Counted from the stretch's first letter, positions 11,201 to 26,127 are shown. The stretch: DNA of 64,000 bases from Symbiodinium natans (GCA_905221605.1 CAJNDS010001024.1:1-64000), one strand, 5' to 3'. Made by a program: numbers and translations. The notes: generated from the sequence alone by a model not told the origin.

Positions 11201-13197
11201 CTTCATCCCAGTGCCTTCCATACCCCGGCGAAGGGGTGACGTCAATGAGGTACCTGGGTCGCTGCCAGTTGCATGCCTCTGCTGTAAGTTCGGCCGCACG
11301 CTACTTCCGAGCGCAAGAGGTGCCAGCAACGTCCGATCACACGGGCCACCAGCTCAGACCCTTCATGGCTTCCCTCCTGTTAGTTGCAATCTCAAACACC
11401 CTGGCTCTTCTAAAACCCAAACAGCAGCCTTTAAAGCTTTTAGAGCGCTCTCGAAGGTGCTCTCTGCGAGGTGCCCACGCCCTTCAAATGACTCAAGCCC
11501 AGGAGCGGAACCCAAGCGAGGCGGCGCCGGCCTTCCAGGATCTCCTGCATGGAGATGCCTCTCCGCTCTTCTCTCGGTGAGGATGCCTCTGGCTACAGCC
11601 GGAGACTCTTTTCTGTCCTGGACCACGACCACAAGCGGATGGAGGGAACAAAAAGTGCGGGAGGAGGGGAGAAAAGGTGCGGCAGCTGTGCTCCGAAACT
11701 CTGGACCCAGGCATGGCATGCGGTTCTTAAAGGCTGGGGTGTTTACATTTCAGGCCTCCAACGCTTGCCCTCGACGCTTGCAAAATCCCTCGCGTCTTGA
11801 AAAGGCGAAGGACGAGAATTTGCTGCAACAACCCACAATGCGAGTGCAGCGTGCTTCTTGAAAATGCCTAGCTCCTTCCTCCCTTTACTCCTCGCTCCAC
11901 TCTTCCATCTTCCATTCGAGTCTGGAGTCTGACATTGAAAGTGTCTGGTTGTACCATATTTACCTCGGCTGAGGCAGCACTGTCATGTGCGTTTGGGAAT
12001 TTGAGAGATGCGCATCAGCCCGCAAACATCTGTAGGGTTTCCTTGCCCCGGAACTTCGAAGCAAAGCGGGAAAAGGGAGGCTAGGCGCTTGGTTGCCACC
12101 CCAGGCACATGTAGAAATGGAACATGACTTATACAAGCAGAAAGTAGTGCACACTAGGTGAATTTTCACATAACTTTCTCTGAGTCCCACAGCTTAGAGT
12201 GCGGCTAGGCGCCCAAGCCAAAATGTAAACTCTGAGTCTGGATCCTTGAAAACCCACATCAGCTACTCTTGTGTTGGCACAAGGTTGCATTCAGCACTCT
12301 GCAGGGTGCCTATAGGGCCTAGTGACAGGTGCTCGGGCAACCTCCCCTCATCGCTGTACTGTACGCGTAAAGACTCCTCGTACTCCTCGAAGAGGAAGTC
12401 CACGCCCAGGATCTCGAAACAGCGTGCCTCAAGCAACAGAGCAAAGTGGCTTGAGCACTTTGCAGCTGCAGCCGACACACCAAATTTTCTCGAACACTTG
12501 ACTACTGCAAGTCTCTCTGGCCACCGAACTATGTGTCTGATTCATCATGGCTACAATCTACAAGGTACCTGGGAAGGGCTTCCAGACTGCTGATAGACCC
12601 TTCAACTTGAATTTAGATCCACCAAACGCCAACCCTCGGGACGGAAAATCCTGGGGCACAACCCTGACTCGCAATAAGAGAGCGAAGGCTGAGGCACTTC
12701 GCCGAGGAGGGATTGCAGTCTTCTGAAGACGTCAGTGTGCCGGCTATGGTGGCCAGCTGCAAGGAGCATCACCACGATGCTGTGGTGCATTCCTCGCAGG
12801 AGGCAGGGCCCCCAAGAAGCAGTCTTTGCTGCTTTCTGAGAAGCTCGCAACATCATGCGACTGTTTAACAGCCCCTCAAAAATTAACAAGGCGGACCAAG
12901 CAGGGCCACGCACCCTTTGCCGATCTGCTTGGCAAGGCGCTTTCTTGCTTCAGGGGGTAACGCATCGATAGGGGCTTCGAAAGCTGCCATTTGCCCTGAC
13001 CAGATGCCCGACATGCCGTCCCTAAATCAATGGTTCTCACGAGTCCCATAGTGACAGTACATTGGCCTGACAGCCTCGGCACAACAACTTCGGTATGAAT
13101 CGGGGGGCGACGAAGGAGCGCTTCCGGATCGGCTCCAGTACGACTTTTGTAGAGTGCAGAAAACCTGAGTTTCAGTGCTTGCCGACCATAGCCATCG

Positions 13198-13228
<31 letters not shown>

Positions 13229-16200
13229 CCATCAACTTGCCGATACCTGCACCTACCCATGCAAGCGTGATGACGTTGAGCTCTTGTGATGCTGATCGCG
13301 GCACAGCAAGGGAATGCAGATTTGACGGGCGCTGTTCACAGCTGTCTGCCAAGGATATCAGCTCATTATGATTCGCAAGCTCCCAAACAAGACACCCTGT
13401 GAACACAGAGAGGCTTTCAGGCAAAACGCTGGCTCTGGGATTTCTGCCGATCTCCATAGTTGGTCACGAACTCCTGTGGAAGGGAACAAGGGCTATTTAA
13501 TCAGGGTTCCAGATGTGCCGTAGCGGTTTAGATGTGGAGAATGTGGGAGAGGTCGGCCGTGACAAGCGAAAACAAACACATGGCCTCTCCATCATGAAGG
13601 GCGCTATAGGAGGGCGGGAGGGGGGAAGGGTCCCGGAACAGCGATAAGCCAAAACCAGTAACATCTCATGAAGCAATCGGAAGCTCTCAGCCAGCTGTCA
13701 GACCGGCTGCGCCAAGAACCAAAACTACCTGCCTCGTCTTCCTTTGTCGTGCAAACGCCAGAGACGTGAGAACCTGAGTTGCTGAGAGAATTGCGGGTAC
13801 CTCTTCATCTCAGGCACCAGCAGCCAGACCGATCATCTTGTACAAGCAATCCCAACCCCGAGCACGGCCACCGCTAATCAGAATCACTGTATACGCACTC
13901 CTATGCACTCACAGACTCGAAAACAATCCTCAGCAGCCCCGTGCGTCCATCTTGGGCGTGGCTAATGGTGCCGTTGATCCCAAACTGCACTAGTCTGAGC
14001 AGACAAGTGGCAAGTCTTCTCCTCCTCTGGCAGTTCCCCCCCTTTCGCAGCCGTTGAATGGGACGCAGCTGTTGTAGCCAGAACGGCATAACCTCCATGA
14101 TCGTCGTCGTGGTGGACATACACCTTTCAAGCAGACACTGGGGGGTGCCCCTAGCCATAGCAGCGAACTTAAGACCCCTCAAACCTGAAACCGAGACCTA
14201 AAGGCTTAGGAAAGCCTACTGTAGGAACACTTCTTGGCCAAGTTGAGTCTGAGGAGCGCGGAGAGGGTGCAGGGATGTGATCCCAACATAGAGTCGGAAG
14301 TGGAATCGGCGGCCCTCGATCAGTGGAGACCGGATGCGTCGCTGGACCAAGAACCTTGTGCGGGAGACTGTCAGGCTAAGATCTGCATGCCGCAGGACAA
14401 GGCAGAGGACCCTAATTAGCATCAAAACCTGAAACCACAGACCGCAGTAACAAGAAACAAGATTCACCACCATTTCGGAAACCACGCCGACCTGTCTTAC
14501 TGCTCTACACACAGGGGCACTGAGTCAAGCAGGGAGCGCCGTGCCCGGGCTTGCTCGGGCAAGAAGGCTCGACAAATCCGGCGGTGACCGCAGCATCCTC
14601 ACAAAGGGGTCTTCGTTCCGGTTGAAAACCACACTCTATACATGTGAAAACCACACAACACAGCCTCTAGCTCAGTATGACCATACCCAATCCCTATGTA
14701 CATATATATATATATACACATGCATATACATAAATACAGATATCAGATACGTATATAATAAATCGATATAAACAAATAAACTATATATATATATATATAT
14801 TTACTTACATGTATTGCACTTCGTTTCTTTGTCTGGGGGGGCATTCGGGGGAGCGGGTTGCCATGTCCAGTTGCCAAAGGGGTATGACGAGAAAGAGTCT
14901 TACAGGAGGTCTAGGTCTCTCTCGTTCAACGCCCTTGAACCAATCTCCAAATGTCCTGGGCTTTTTGCAAGGTCATTATAGTGCCAAGCATCGTAATGCT
15001 GCGCCCGCCTGAGGAATGACTGGCTTTTGCGACCTAGGCCCACGTCTTCGGGGTGGGGCCGGTGGGCTTCAAAAGTTGCATCTATCGGTACCTGACTTGG
15101 CAGGACTTCAATCAAAGCACAAGCTTACGCCTGTTGCTGCGGTCACCTTGCAAGGGTGTGCCATGGATGACGACCAAGTTTGGGAGGGGGGTGGCAAGAA
15201 TTCTCCTTAGAGACTGGAAACTTCGGGCCGAGAAACCTGTCGGAATCATCGGCTTCTTACGGAACAAAAGCAATCCTTTACCTTGCCCTTTTCTACAAAT
15301 CCGAGGGAATCAGCTGGTTGTAGCAATGGGCAAGGCGGATTGTCGGCGCTCGAGCCTGAACAGCTTGACCGCAGCTTCGCTTTGTTACTGCAGGCTATGC
15401 AACAAAATCCTTGGGGGACGGAGGGTCAGATTGTAGGTTGCGATCTGGCGGCTTGTCGCGTCGCACATCTTCGAACGTGCGAAGTTGTATCTCCGAAGTT
15501 GTGATGGTATGTTTTCGGCCACCCGGGCGCTGGGTTTGACGGGCTTGGTGTAGTTTCTAACAGATCTGAAGCTCTCAAATCTTCTGTCCCCGCTCCCCCC
15601 TGCTCCCCCCCCCCGCATTCCCCCTGAATCCAAGCACTAGAAATCTCCCGTGAATCCTCAATATACCTCACGCCATTGTAACTTCGTCTGGCCCAGGCAC
15701 CAGCTCCTCTCCGCCCGACAGCTTCCTGTGAACCGTCTCGGTGTCATCCAGTCCATGACTGCCAGCCACGACCACGTGGCCTGGCAGCTTTGGTCTTGCG
15801 ATCCGGTCAGGGTCCGGACCCATCAGGGTGTAGGGTAGGAAGGAAGGACTGAGCCTTTCCAGGATTTTCCGGGCCTTATGCTCGATGCCTATTGGGGCTC
15901 AAAATACTAGTTGGCCTGTTGATTAGCACGGGACTTTTCCCCACCCTCGCTGTCTACATCTTGAATCTGCAGCTCAATCAAGAGTTCGATGCAAAGAATG
16001 CCTGCGTCGAAAGGACGCCCATTCCGTACCGGTTCCAGATGACACAAGGCACTGCATTGTGCGGTCCGGTGTGACACTGCGAGGCAAGCCAAGACGTATT
16101 CAGCCAAGAAGCTCTTGGGGAAGCAGAGCGACGCCACGCATTCATCTTCCTCGGTTCGCAGACAAGTTGTTTCAAATAGGGCCCTTCAGGATTCTGATGC

Positions 16201-18150
16201 TGCGTGACAAATAAAATCGCTGCTCCAGGCTGACTAACAAAGAAACTCCTAGGTCATCCTGTGTCTCTCCACATTTGTGCCGTTGGTTCGGAGTATCCGG
16301 GAAACGCCAGGCCCTGCATGTGGAACACCTCCAGTTTTCTTACAACTGCAGTCGTATGGGCAGGGCTTGAGGACTCAAGATCACAGTCCTTCTGGAACCA
16401 AAAGTTAAGCTTGTGGGTGGAGAGCTGGGCGGCTGTGCCTTCCAAGCCAAGAGGCCGTGTCTAGCAGCTCGGAGTGTGTCGTTGCCAAGTGGTCCCTCAT
16501 CCAGAATCCAGGGCGAGCGGCTCAACATCTGCTTTCTTGGCAGCATGATGCGGGCTCCAGGACTGAACACGGGTGTAGGGTTGGGCTGAAGGTTGGAACA
16601 CGATAGGTTGCTGGCAAGAACTCGGCCTCAGCTTGCGAATGCTGATGGCCAAGTGCTGCTTCCTTAGGTGCATCCCAAAGGTACCAGCAGCGGGCAGTCG
16701 TTCTGGTGAATAGGCCGCAAGCGAAATTTCTCGCTGAACTGCTTGAGTATGCCTAGACGTGCGAAAACCTGGTACACTTCTGGCAACGGCCTTCAACGAT
16801 GCACATGGAGTATGATCTGCAAACTAGTACAAAGAGCCACGCCACGTCTTTGGCGGCATCCGAGCGTCGGGCCGACGGGCGCACCGTGGAATGTCAAGCC
16901 TCCGGTATTTCAACGACTCGCTGTGAGTTGCGCTGAACGCTCTCTGGCCGTCAAACCGCAAGCCAGCCTTCCCCAAAAGGGTGGCAGTTGCGCTCAATGA
17001 TCTACAGTGCTTACGTGAAGTGACACACGACATGCCTCCGAGCACTAGTGCTGGCGCATGGGCTTGCCTGGCTTGCATGGCAATGGCGGGCAAATGCGTA
17101 CTGGGCTCAGAGCTTCTTTAGCCTTTAAACACTCCTGACAAACATCACTCTCTCTCCAGGTTCCCATCCGGGATTCGGTACTATAGCAGCCCAAAGACAG
17201 TGGTTGTGGGTCTGATCAGCGCGGGCCCGAGCGAAGTCCCAAGTTGGCAAATACCATCCTGGCTTTGTCGACGAGGCTTAGTGCGCCCATGTATCATGAT
17301 TCTTGCAGGAAAGTGGTCAGCGTCATGTTGCGCTGGTAGGGCCGTGTTCGCGTATGTTGATATCGGCGAGGCGCCATCATGCGGATACATGCGTTGCAGG
17401 CAAGCTTCTGTAGAAGGACCAGTCAACGGGGATGCCCAGGAAGGAAGACCTGGGTCTGCTAGCTAGCCTGGGGAGGCCTTCAGATTCTATTGCGTTGAGT
17501 TTGCCGCGCAAAGGATCCCAACATGCGATCGATGGAGAGGGACTGAGAGGGACTAACTAACTGTTGCGGTTGGTTCGGACCACAAGGCAGCCAAGCAGCA
17601 AATCGACGGAGCGGCCCTGCTGGGGCACCAGGCTCCACAGCACCTGGAACTCTGGAAACATCGGGCGACACGGCGTCGCTTATCAGACAAGTGCGATGTG
17701 GAGGACCTGGAAAAGTTTGAAGTCTTGAAAACCCGTAGCCGGGGTGCAGACGTCCCATTGTCCATCACTTGCAAAGGTATGCAAGCTTCCAGGGTTGTCC
17801 AGCTCTGTGAAGCCTGAATTTGTGAGTTTCCGGTGCATCCAAAAACTCCAACCTGTCTGCTGGCTAGAACACGAAAGAGCACCTCAACATGCCCGCAAGA
17901 TGTTGTACACAAACAAGACACAGTACAGTACAGCATAATTCTCAACATCCTCGTGCATAACATGCACGAGGCACATGTCCCTCCTGCTATGGAGAGATTG
18001 ACCACTTAGAGCAGCACAGGGAAAACAGGAAGACTCAAGTCAAGGTGCCGAGGTCTTTCCAAGCTGCGAGGATCAAACCCGCGTTCATCCTGAGCTGCCC
18101 AGGATGGCTCAGGATTTGACGTTTACGGTTTGGGGTTTGTTTTTTTTTTC
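8201..18150. other. Gene-poor region with simple repeats
   Basis: No convincing gene. It contains a CCCTAAA block near 8779-8821, a TA/CATA microsatellite (8985-9070), long C runs (9117-9133, 10229-10250, 13199-13227), and another TA/CATA tract (14699-14800). Longer open frames, such as 11163-11861 on plus and 12876-13457 on minus, are low-complexity or unstructured and have no family features. Confidence 0.5.
8779..8821. repeat. Interstitial telomere-type repeat (CCCTAAA)n
   Basis: About six CCCTAAA units with one variant (CCCTCAA). Same heptamer as the other dispersed blocks in this window. Confidence 0.85.
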
Positions 18151-18155
18151 ACTCC

Positions 18156-18242
18156 TAGGGTTTAGGGTTTAGGGTTTAGGGTTTAGGGTTTAGGGTTTAG
18201 GGTTTAGGGTTTAGGGTTTAGGGTTTAGGGTTTAGGGTTTAG
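18156..18242. repeat. Interstitial telomere-type repeat (TTTAGGG)n, longest perfect block
   Basis: About twelve uninterrupted TTTAGGG units preceded by a T run. The Arabidopsis-type telomere heptamer is also the dinoflagellate telomere repeat, so an internal position implies insertion, break repair or telomere-fusion history rather than a chromosome end. A degenerate echo follows at 18470-18535. Confidence 0.9.
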
Positions 18243-21200
18243 CGTCAACGTGAGCTAGAGATACGGGTCGTGAAGTAACAAAAGCAGGAGGGTTTGTTGT
18301 GGAGAGGAGTTCTCACGAAGAGCATGGCTCCTTGTAACCAGTACTGCTCAAACCCTATGTCGCCAAACGATGCGGGGCCTACATGATCAGCACACCACCC
18401 TGCTGCCCGGGTCCAGGTTGTTTTTTTCGCATTTTCTTGGCATTTTTCGTATTTTCCATGGTTTAGAGATTAGGTTTAGGGTTTAGGGTTCAGGGTTCAG
18501 GTTTTAGGGTTCAGGGTCTAGGTGTTAGGGTTCACCTGAAAGCATAACAAAAAAAACAAAAACACGGGAACAAACACAAACAAAACACGAAAAAGAACCA
18601 TCAGCCCTGCTGCCCATAGCCGGGGAAAGACACATGCAAGCTGCCTGCAAGCGAAATGGTCTTATCTATCTTAGTGAGCTCAGCTCACAACAGAGCCAGT
18701 TCCTCCAAGACGAGTGCCACATGTTGCCTGCATGCTTAGACAAAACATGCCACCCAACAAAACTAGACCCAACCAAGAGTAGGGAACACCCTTTCTGGGT
18801 TCAAGGGGCTTGTAAGGGTAACCTTAGCCCAAAAAATCAGGGGGCATAAGGGCCTACTCCGGGCCCTAGAGTCCTAGGCTTAAAGCAGCCCAGGGGCTGG
18901 TCGTCTAAGGACAGCAGCCGGCGAGGTCCCTTGCCCTCCAGTGGCCAGGGCGCCTTCGGTGCCAGAGCCTTCAGCCAATGCCTGAAGCTTCGATTTTTTT
19001 TGGCATGTGCCTAGGCGTAGACATCGCAGCATGGATCGCATGAGAGATCGCATGGGCTGAAGGCGCTACCTGGTGAAGCAGGAGGTTCTGCTCATGCGTG
19101 CAGTTCGCGTGGGCGGCAGGCAGTGAACTTGTGCATAGGTTTCTGCGGATACTTCTGGGGCAGAGTGCGCTGGAAAGCATTCATCTTGTGGATAATAACG
19201 AAAGAAAACAGATTGGGTCTCTCGAGTTTGTTTCCACACAATTCGTCATTCGGCCCCCTTCCCGTCTGCCCCGTCCCATGCCTCTTCTCCTGTGCGGCAT
19301 CCTGGGCCATAGTGAGGAACATGTCCTTGCATCGTGCCGGCCGTCCCACCTGGCATATGGCCGATTGTCGCCGCTGATCGCATCAACAATCAACTCATTG
19401 GATATAGGCGAGTCCACTCGCCATATAACTACACAAACGAAAACCCCATCCTTGGAATGTGTCGGCTTCGTTTGTGCCATGGCTTTGGCATCGGCCAGAT
19501 AATGATCAGGACTTTCCGGTATGACATGTCGACAACCTCTGCAAGGGGCGCTGAGGAAGTCGTCTTGCAGATTGGAGGCTGGCCATAATACATGTCTGAG
19601 ACATTTCACCTCCTTTAACAAATCAGGTTTCCTGAACTGACTTCCTTATCTGCCGGACGCCCGAATATTGAATATCCTATGCACCAACCTGGAATTGCAA
19701 GTTAATGAGGTCAGTCCCGGAACACGTCCCTAGCCCATCTTCGCTGCAACAACTCCTTCGTGAGGCTTCTCCCGTGAAGATCTCATACACACGCCGCCTG
19801 GTCGCTGTAGGCGTCCTGCGACTTGCGTGACAGCTTACAGGCTTACGCCTGGAAAGTCACAGTTGCGCATTTTTTTATGTTCAGCAAGCTTTCGTGCGGC
19901 TTATGCGGAGCCTACGCGGAGCACGCCAACAGGTTTGACGCCGCTCTATTTTGTAGGACTACAATGTGACCCGACCCAGAACGTCCGAGCATTCCGTATA
20001 GCTACTTCAGGGTTCAAGGTTTTCCAACAGACAGCGTCTGTTGTTCTTCGTGACCACCACATACTGCAACCACGGATCTTTGCAGGCTCCTATCGATGCC
20101 TACGCGCACCTATGGCAGAGAGGCTGGGTTACACCTGCACTGTACAGGGCTACACAAGAGCCGCATTCAAGCTGAGAGGCAATGCTGATGTCCTAGCCCT
20201 CACTACCGGTAGCTCAAGATTGCTGCAGCTCAGCATCACATTTGATGCAGAAGAAGCACAGCGGAACAGCAAGCATGTCTTGAAATGTGACACAACGTGA
20301 CTTGCATTCCTTGGGCTCCTATGCCTCACTGGGTCCCAATTTCCAAGATTGACAGTCTAAGGCGAATCTGGTTGGCTGGTCGCCAGAAGAGAAAGTGCTC
20401 CGAAACTTGATTCTAGGGCAACTGTCTCCAGTCAGCGGCCATCGGCACGCGTCGTTGGTCCTGGCTGCGTGACGCCACGGTGTGCATAAAGTTCCAGTTG
20501 CCTGAGTGGATAGTCGGGTCCACCGTGGTGGCGCAAAAATGGTGCTCTAGAGATGCATGTACGATGCTGGCGAAACAGCAACATTGTGCATATTGCCAAA
20601 TAAACCATACGAACTATATTAACACACGTCAGGCCGTGAAAAAACACATCACGCCAATGTGCTCATATGCATTGGCATAGTGATGGTGCATGTCATGCCC
20701 ACATGCTTGTCGCTGCCTACATACTAAGTACCTTGCCAACTTCAGAGATCGATTTAGCCCCCAAGGCCGGAGTTGAACTGCCTTTGCACTCTGCGTCTGC
20801 GAGGTGCAGAAACGCTCCACGGCCTCGTGCACTGACTCATTGGCCTGCGGACAAGGGTGCTGCAAAACATCATGTTTCTTCAGCACGTCTTCACGTCTTC
20901 GCGTGCGTGTACATGTATTCGTCTAACAGAATACTCAATCTTCTGGGCATCAATGGATCAGCACTCATGCTTTATTGTTATGACCCATGAACCATTACCA
21001 ATATGACTTATAACCAAATGCAATTTGATTGTTATGACTGCTATCCGAGTTTTGTTGTTTGGTTGGAAGCTCAGACATCGACCCTCGTGGTGAAAGTACG
21101 ATGATGCCTTGACTTCGTGACGACACGGGTGAACAAAGAGATGGCCTGCGGCAAGGGACAAGTCGCAAATCCGTCTTGTTCCGCTGACCCTGATGGTTGC

Positions 21201-22664
21201 GGACCCCCCGGCTCAAAACCCGAATCCGAAGTGGCGCAGGGCACCAGACATCCGATCAAGCCTTGATCGCAAGGAGCGTGGCACCTTCCTTGTTCTGCAC
21301 AGTGATCGTCACAGGCAGTCCCAGGTGCCTTCGCTGTAGGGTTTAGGGTTTAGGGTTTCGACTCTCATACTCGTACAAGCCCGGGGGTTTTGGGTTTAGG
21401 GTTTGGGGGGTCTCGGGCTTAGGGCACGCCAGTCCCTCGGCGACACCGAGTTGGAATGGCTTTCGCTTGCAGAAAGACACACTTCCGAAAGCTTTTGTGC
21501 AACTTCTTCCCCAAAAAGCCCGGATAGAAACCACCATGCATCAAGGGGCGGAGCAGGTTCATATTACGATTCTGATATCGGCTCTCGCAGATCCGCAGCA
21601 CCTAATGCCTAAAACTCCTTTTTTTTTTTGCGGCCCCAAAGGCTCTGCAGCTGCTGGGAGCACCAGAAGGGCCCAGGCAGCTCTGCAAGGCCATGTGTCC
21701 GCTCGCATTCGCGCTGTAGAGCAGCGCGGTAGGGACTTCAGGCTGAGGGGTTCAGGACTTGGGGCTTTTGGGTGGCTGAGCTTACAGGCTTCTACAGGTG
21801 CAAAGTGCGACTCCTTCTGCTTTCCGCGACCATGTCGTGCGACTTTGCCAAGCTCAAGCGTTGCGAACAGCGTTGTGAACATGTCACACTGGGCGGGACT
21901 CAAAATGCTCTGACGTAATGCTGCTTGGCATTTCTCGGTGTCCATCTCCTTGGACACAAATGGTCCAAGCGGTTGACGACGAGGAGAAGGCTCAGAGTTC
22001 ATTTTTCTCTGCACGATACGTCCACCCGGAGATCCAATTTTCTGGGGCCACTTCGCTGGACCGCGGTGGCCCTTCTTTGCTATGGGATGCGGGGCTTTTG
22101 ATGCCTCGTGCTACTTAAGCTCTCCGGGCACTGGTGTAGGACATTGAAGTCAGGGCTCTGATCGGTTTAAAGCTTTCTGAGGCCAGGGTTGACCTGGCCT
22201 CATATGGTGCAGGAAGTTCTCTGCTCCGGAGCGTCTCGGAAGCTGAGCGCACTTGAAGCTTGCCAGGGAGGACAGTTGCAGTACGAAGACTTGGGGCTTC
22301 ATTGTGCTTACGTAGTCCTGCCACGGAATGCTGCACTGACTTGGCGCTTTAGCATACCCTGTTCAACCATGTGCGAGTCCTGTTTGAGGCGTTGCGGTAT
22401 TTCGGTACATCCGAGACGGCTGGCAAAGATCTCCGTGACGACGAAACAGTTTGGAAAGCGTTGGCAGCAGCTGTTGCAAAGCTGAAGCATGCTTCAGGTT
22501 CGACTCGTTGACTCAAATGCCGGATGTCTAAACCGAAGATTATAGCCTGCCTACTGCGAGGTTTGCTTGTTGCTGCAGCGCCTACTCCTGCTGCAGCACA
22601 ACTACCACTTCTACTCCTGCTCCTCCCGTTGCTACACGAGACCACGGCTGTTGCTAAAAAAAGT

Positions 22665-22725
22665 CAAACCCTAAACCCTAAACCCTAAACCCCAAACCCC
22701 AAACCCCAAACCCTAAACCCAAAAC
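22665..22725. repeat. Interstitial (CCCTAAA)n block with CCCCAAA variants
   Basis: Around eight heptamers, several degenerated to CCCCAAA, followed by AAACCCAA remnants. Confidence 0.8.
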
Positions 22726-25700
22726 CCAACACAACACCTGGTCGATCCGCCTAGGGAGGGAAAGGGGGCAGCGGGAGCTCGCAGCCAACTGCTCGCCAGC
22801 TTCGCCAGGTCCGGCCAAGGCGTCTATAGCTTCTGGTGTGCAGAGGTTGGGCTACCAGGGCTATGATACTCTATAACCCCTTAAAAAGGCCCTGTTATAG
22901 GGTTGATTATGTGGATTATAAGGCCTAATAGCCCATCCTGCTAACTGCATGGGCATGTCTGGGCTGAAGACGCGGAATGGTGTAGCTGAAGAACTTTTTG
23001 AGGCTTGGAGCTTATGAGGACATACGATACAGCGGAAGAGGAACCATGGCTGAGCAGCTTGTCTCACATGATCGGAATCCACCTGCCAGGGAAAGATCGG
23101 CAGGCAACACTTGGGAATTGTTGTGCGACATGGCTTTGTTCTTGTAGGCCAACTAGACGAGAAGCCCTGGAGTTAAGTTCACGACGAAGGTGAGTCGGAC
23201 GGTTGAAGCCTAGCGCTTCCCTTCTCTTCCGCGACCCTCCAAGACAGCGGTCATAGCATGTAATAGAAAGAACTCGCATCTTTTGACATATTCTGCGCGC
23301 CACTCCGGCAAGAGTGGGCAGAATGCGGCCCAACGTTTACACAAAGTATGGAGTCCTGGAAAGTATCAGGTCTACATATGGGAGCATCTTGCCTTGGCCG
23401 CGTGTCTGCCCAGCCCAGCCCTCTCATTTCTACTTCGACTCTGCCTGCTCCGGTGGTCCTTTGGTGCATGTCGGCTGAGGCTCTGCATGCCTTTGCTGGT
23501 CACAGCAGAAAAGACCACCTTTCGGGTCAAAGCACGTGCTACGGCACAGTCCGATTTCGTCTGAGCATGCAAGATCATCTGGGATCATTTCGGGTGTGCC
23601 TCACATGCTTACCCTCTCCAGCACGATTCCTGGCAGGTTCACAACGTTTGGAGGGGTATAGATGTTGACGGCCACGTGAGACGTGCCCGGAATCCAAACA
23701 CTAACGATCACCAAACCTCCTAATGCGACCGAGCTTGAGGAGCCAAAAGCAGTGCAGACGCAACTATAACCAGCACATGATCATTCCATCATAGGCAAAA
23801 CCATCTTGCTCGCCAGCCCCCATTCACTCTAAACCGGCCATGCATCGCTCCGCTAGAAAACCTCGAAGCCCTTGCCAGAGGACGCATACCCGGGATTGCT
23901 CCAGTATGAGGGTCCTGACGGGTATGCGCCACCCCAGCAAGGAGAACGAGCCTCCCGTTGCGGCATCCAATAGAAAATTCCAGGGCCACTTTGGTCCTCC
24001 ACAGAAAGCCTTGCGCCTGCTGTCGGCATCTGTGACATGTATTGTGCATCTTCTTCGCTCTCGTATACTTTTGGGGTGAAGCCAAATGGGGGTTTACGAT
24101 GATAAGGGACCCCTACAATTTTGACCCCCAAATAATAGGATCCCCTTGGAATCAGGACCCCAACAAGGTACCCTTCATGTCGTAAGCCCCCAAATCAGGA
24201 AAATATCTCACACACTTTGAACGCAACCAAAAGCCGCAACCGAGCGCAAGGCATCCTGGAGCCAAGGACATTGGCGAGCCTCTTCCACATCATAAGCCGT
24301 TGCTGAGTCCCAAGTATCGTCGTGGGGACTGTTTTGGGGAAACGAACTCACAAGAACAATTGCCATTGGAGACAACTTTGACACTGGGTACAACGCATGC
24401 TGACTTGGGACATGTGTGTAGCTGGGACGGACTTCGTATAGGACAATTCAGGCCGTTTGCGCGTGTGTGGTGTGGTTCACGGTTGAGGTTTCCGAGGGAA
24501 GCGCAGCAACAGCTGTGTTGCTGCTTATTGTTGATGCGCGCAGAAACGTCGAAACGGACTGCCAGCCCCGTGCTACATCCTTGCCCTGAGCTTCTTGCCG
24601 GTGACTTAAGTTGGTAGAAAGCAGCACTGGGGGCCGACTGCCAGTGAAACGAGGTCGGCTTCGCACTTCGGATTGGCCTGCCACAGGTAAGTGAAGATGA
24701 GAGCGTATGTGTGTGTGTGTGTGTGGCTAGAAGGCTGTGGTTGTGAAGGGCTCTAGATTTCATAACCCAGACTACCAAACTGACGCTGTGACCTGATTTT
24801 GCCGAAGCACAATCTTAGGCTATCAGAGATGACATTGAAGGCCTCAACCTCCTCGACCCACCATACTGGATCTAAAGTAATTGCAAACATGCAAGACCTG
24901 CAGACGCCGAGCTTCATCCACTTGAACCGTCCACTCGACAATTCTCTGCCTCTGGCACGCAAGTGCCCGCACCTGCACCTCATCCTCGCAGCGGACGGTA
25001 CTCCGAGATCTTTTGGCGAAGAATGAGCTTGGCCTTCCACTTCAAGGGATGCTGAACGTCGTGAGGCTTTAAAGGCGCTTCAGACTTGCAGCTTGAATGG
25101 CGAGAAAGAGTCTCTTGGAGGGGTAGCGCATAGATGTGTAGAAAGGCAATAAGCGATTTCAGAGACCTCCCAGAAATGAGCTACGTTGCCCCCCCCACCC
25201 TTGTGCAGCCCGCCCGCCCCCCCCCCCCCCCAGCATTCACGGAGCTATGTATGGCCCACCTTTGCAGTCCCTTCCTCGGTGCCGTATATGTTTGCCATAC
25301 CTTGGATGGTCAATTTAGCAAGGCCCACCTTTTCAACCTGGAAACTGCTTGCTCACAAGCTGAGGCGCTGTATCCGAAGGACTTTGTGCTCTGGTCGATC
25401 TGCGTGGAAACGCCTGCTGCCTCGAGTCGATTTGCCCAAGATTTGAGTTCTCATGCCACTTTCAGCAGCTCCCACGATGCTCTTGCATGCTCTCGTGCTA
25501 TCTTAGAATCCCCGGGGGCCTCAGCTATCTGGTACACATGCACTATTGTAGCTTTTCTTAGCTTGCTTATTCAAGGACCAAGTAGCAGTACGAGGTACCC
25601 CAAGCTGCGGTTCTTGCATGTATCACTGGACTTATATACAAGGACCGAAGCCCACAACACCGCAAGAAGCATGAAAAGGAGCCTCCCAAGCCCTCCTCTC

Positions 25701-26032
25701 TTCGTCCAAGTGGCAGCGTTGATCGCTGCGAGAGCCTGGCCACCCTTTCCTGGAATAGAGTCACCGCTTGATTGAGATTTAATTCATTTGCCATGCCATT
25801 GAAGGAGTATATAGGAAGAAGTCGTGCCCTTACTATGGTAACGTGACTTAGGTTCCTGAACAAGAAGCCAGCTAATTATCGTTTCCTCCAAACGTGGCCG
25901 GAAAGATGTAAGCCCCATCTGAGCCCAAGCCCCGGTTGACTGTCAGTCAAGCATGCTTGAGATCGCCGAGGCGCCAATGAGGTATGCCACGCACTTCTGC
26001 TCAATGACCTCCGTGCCTGAAGTGCCAGGACC

Positions 26033-26127
26033 CCAAACCCTAAACCCTAAACCCTTTTGCAACGAGCTTGAAACCCTAAACCCTAAAGCCTAAACCCTAA
26101 ACCCTAAACCCTAAACCCTAAACCCCA
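26033..26127. repeat. Interstitial (CCCTAAA)n block, two segments
   Basis: Two CCCTAAA runs split by a short unique stretch, together about ten units. Confidence 0.85.

Noticed and set aside
11163-11861. 232-residue plus-strand open frame
   Set aside because: Composition is irregular and no domain, helix pattern or homologous motif is visible; opposing minus frames are as long. Not supported as a gene.
12206-12225. Another spliced-leader-like sequence (CATTTTGGCT on the minus strand)
   Set aside because: Only ten bases match, the 3' CAAG is absent and no gene follows, so chance is likely.
12876-13457. 193-residue frame with a run of glycines
   Set aside because: The glycine run is the reverse reading of a 27-base C homopolymer. 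The rest shows no protein character.
18156-18242. A true chromosome end
   Set aside because: Unique sequence and genes continue on both sides, so the block is interstitial.
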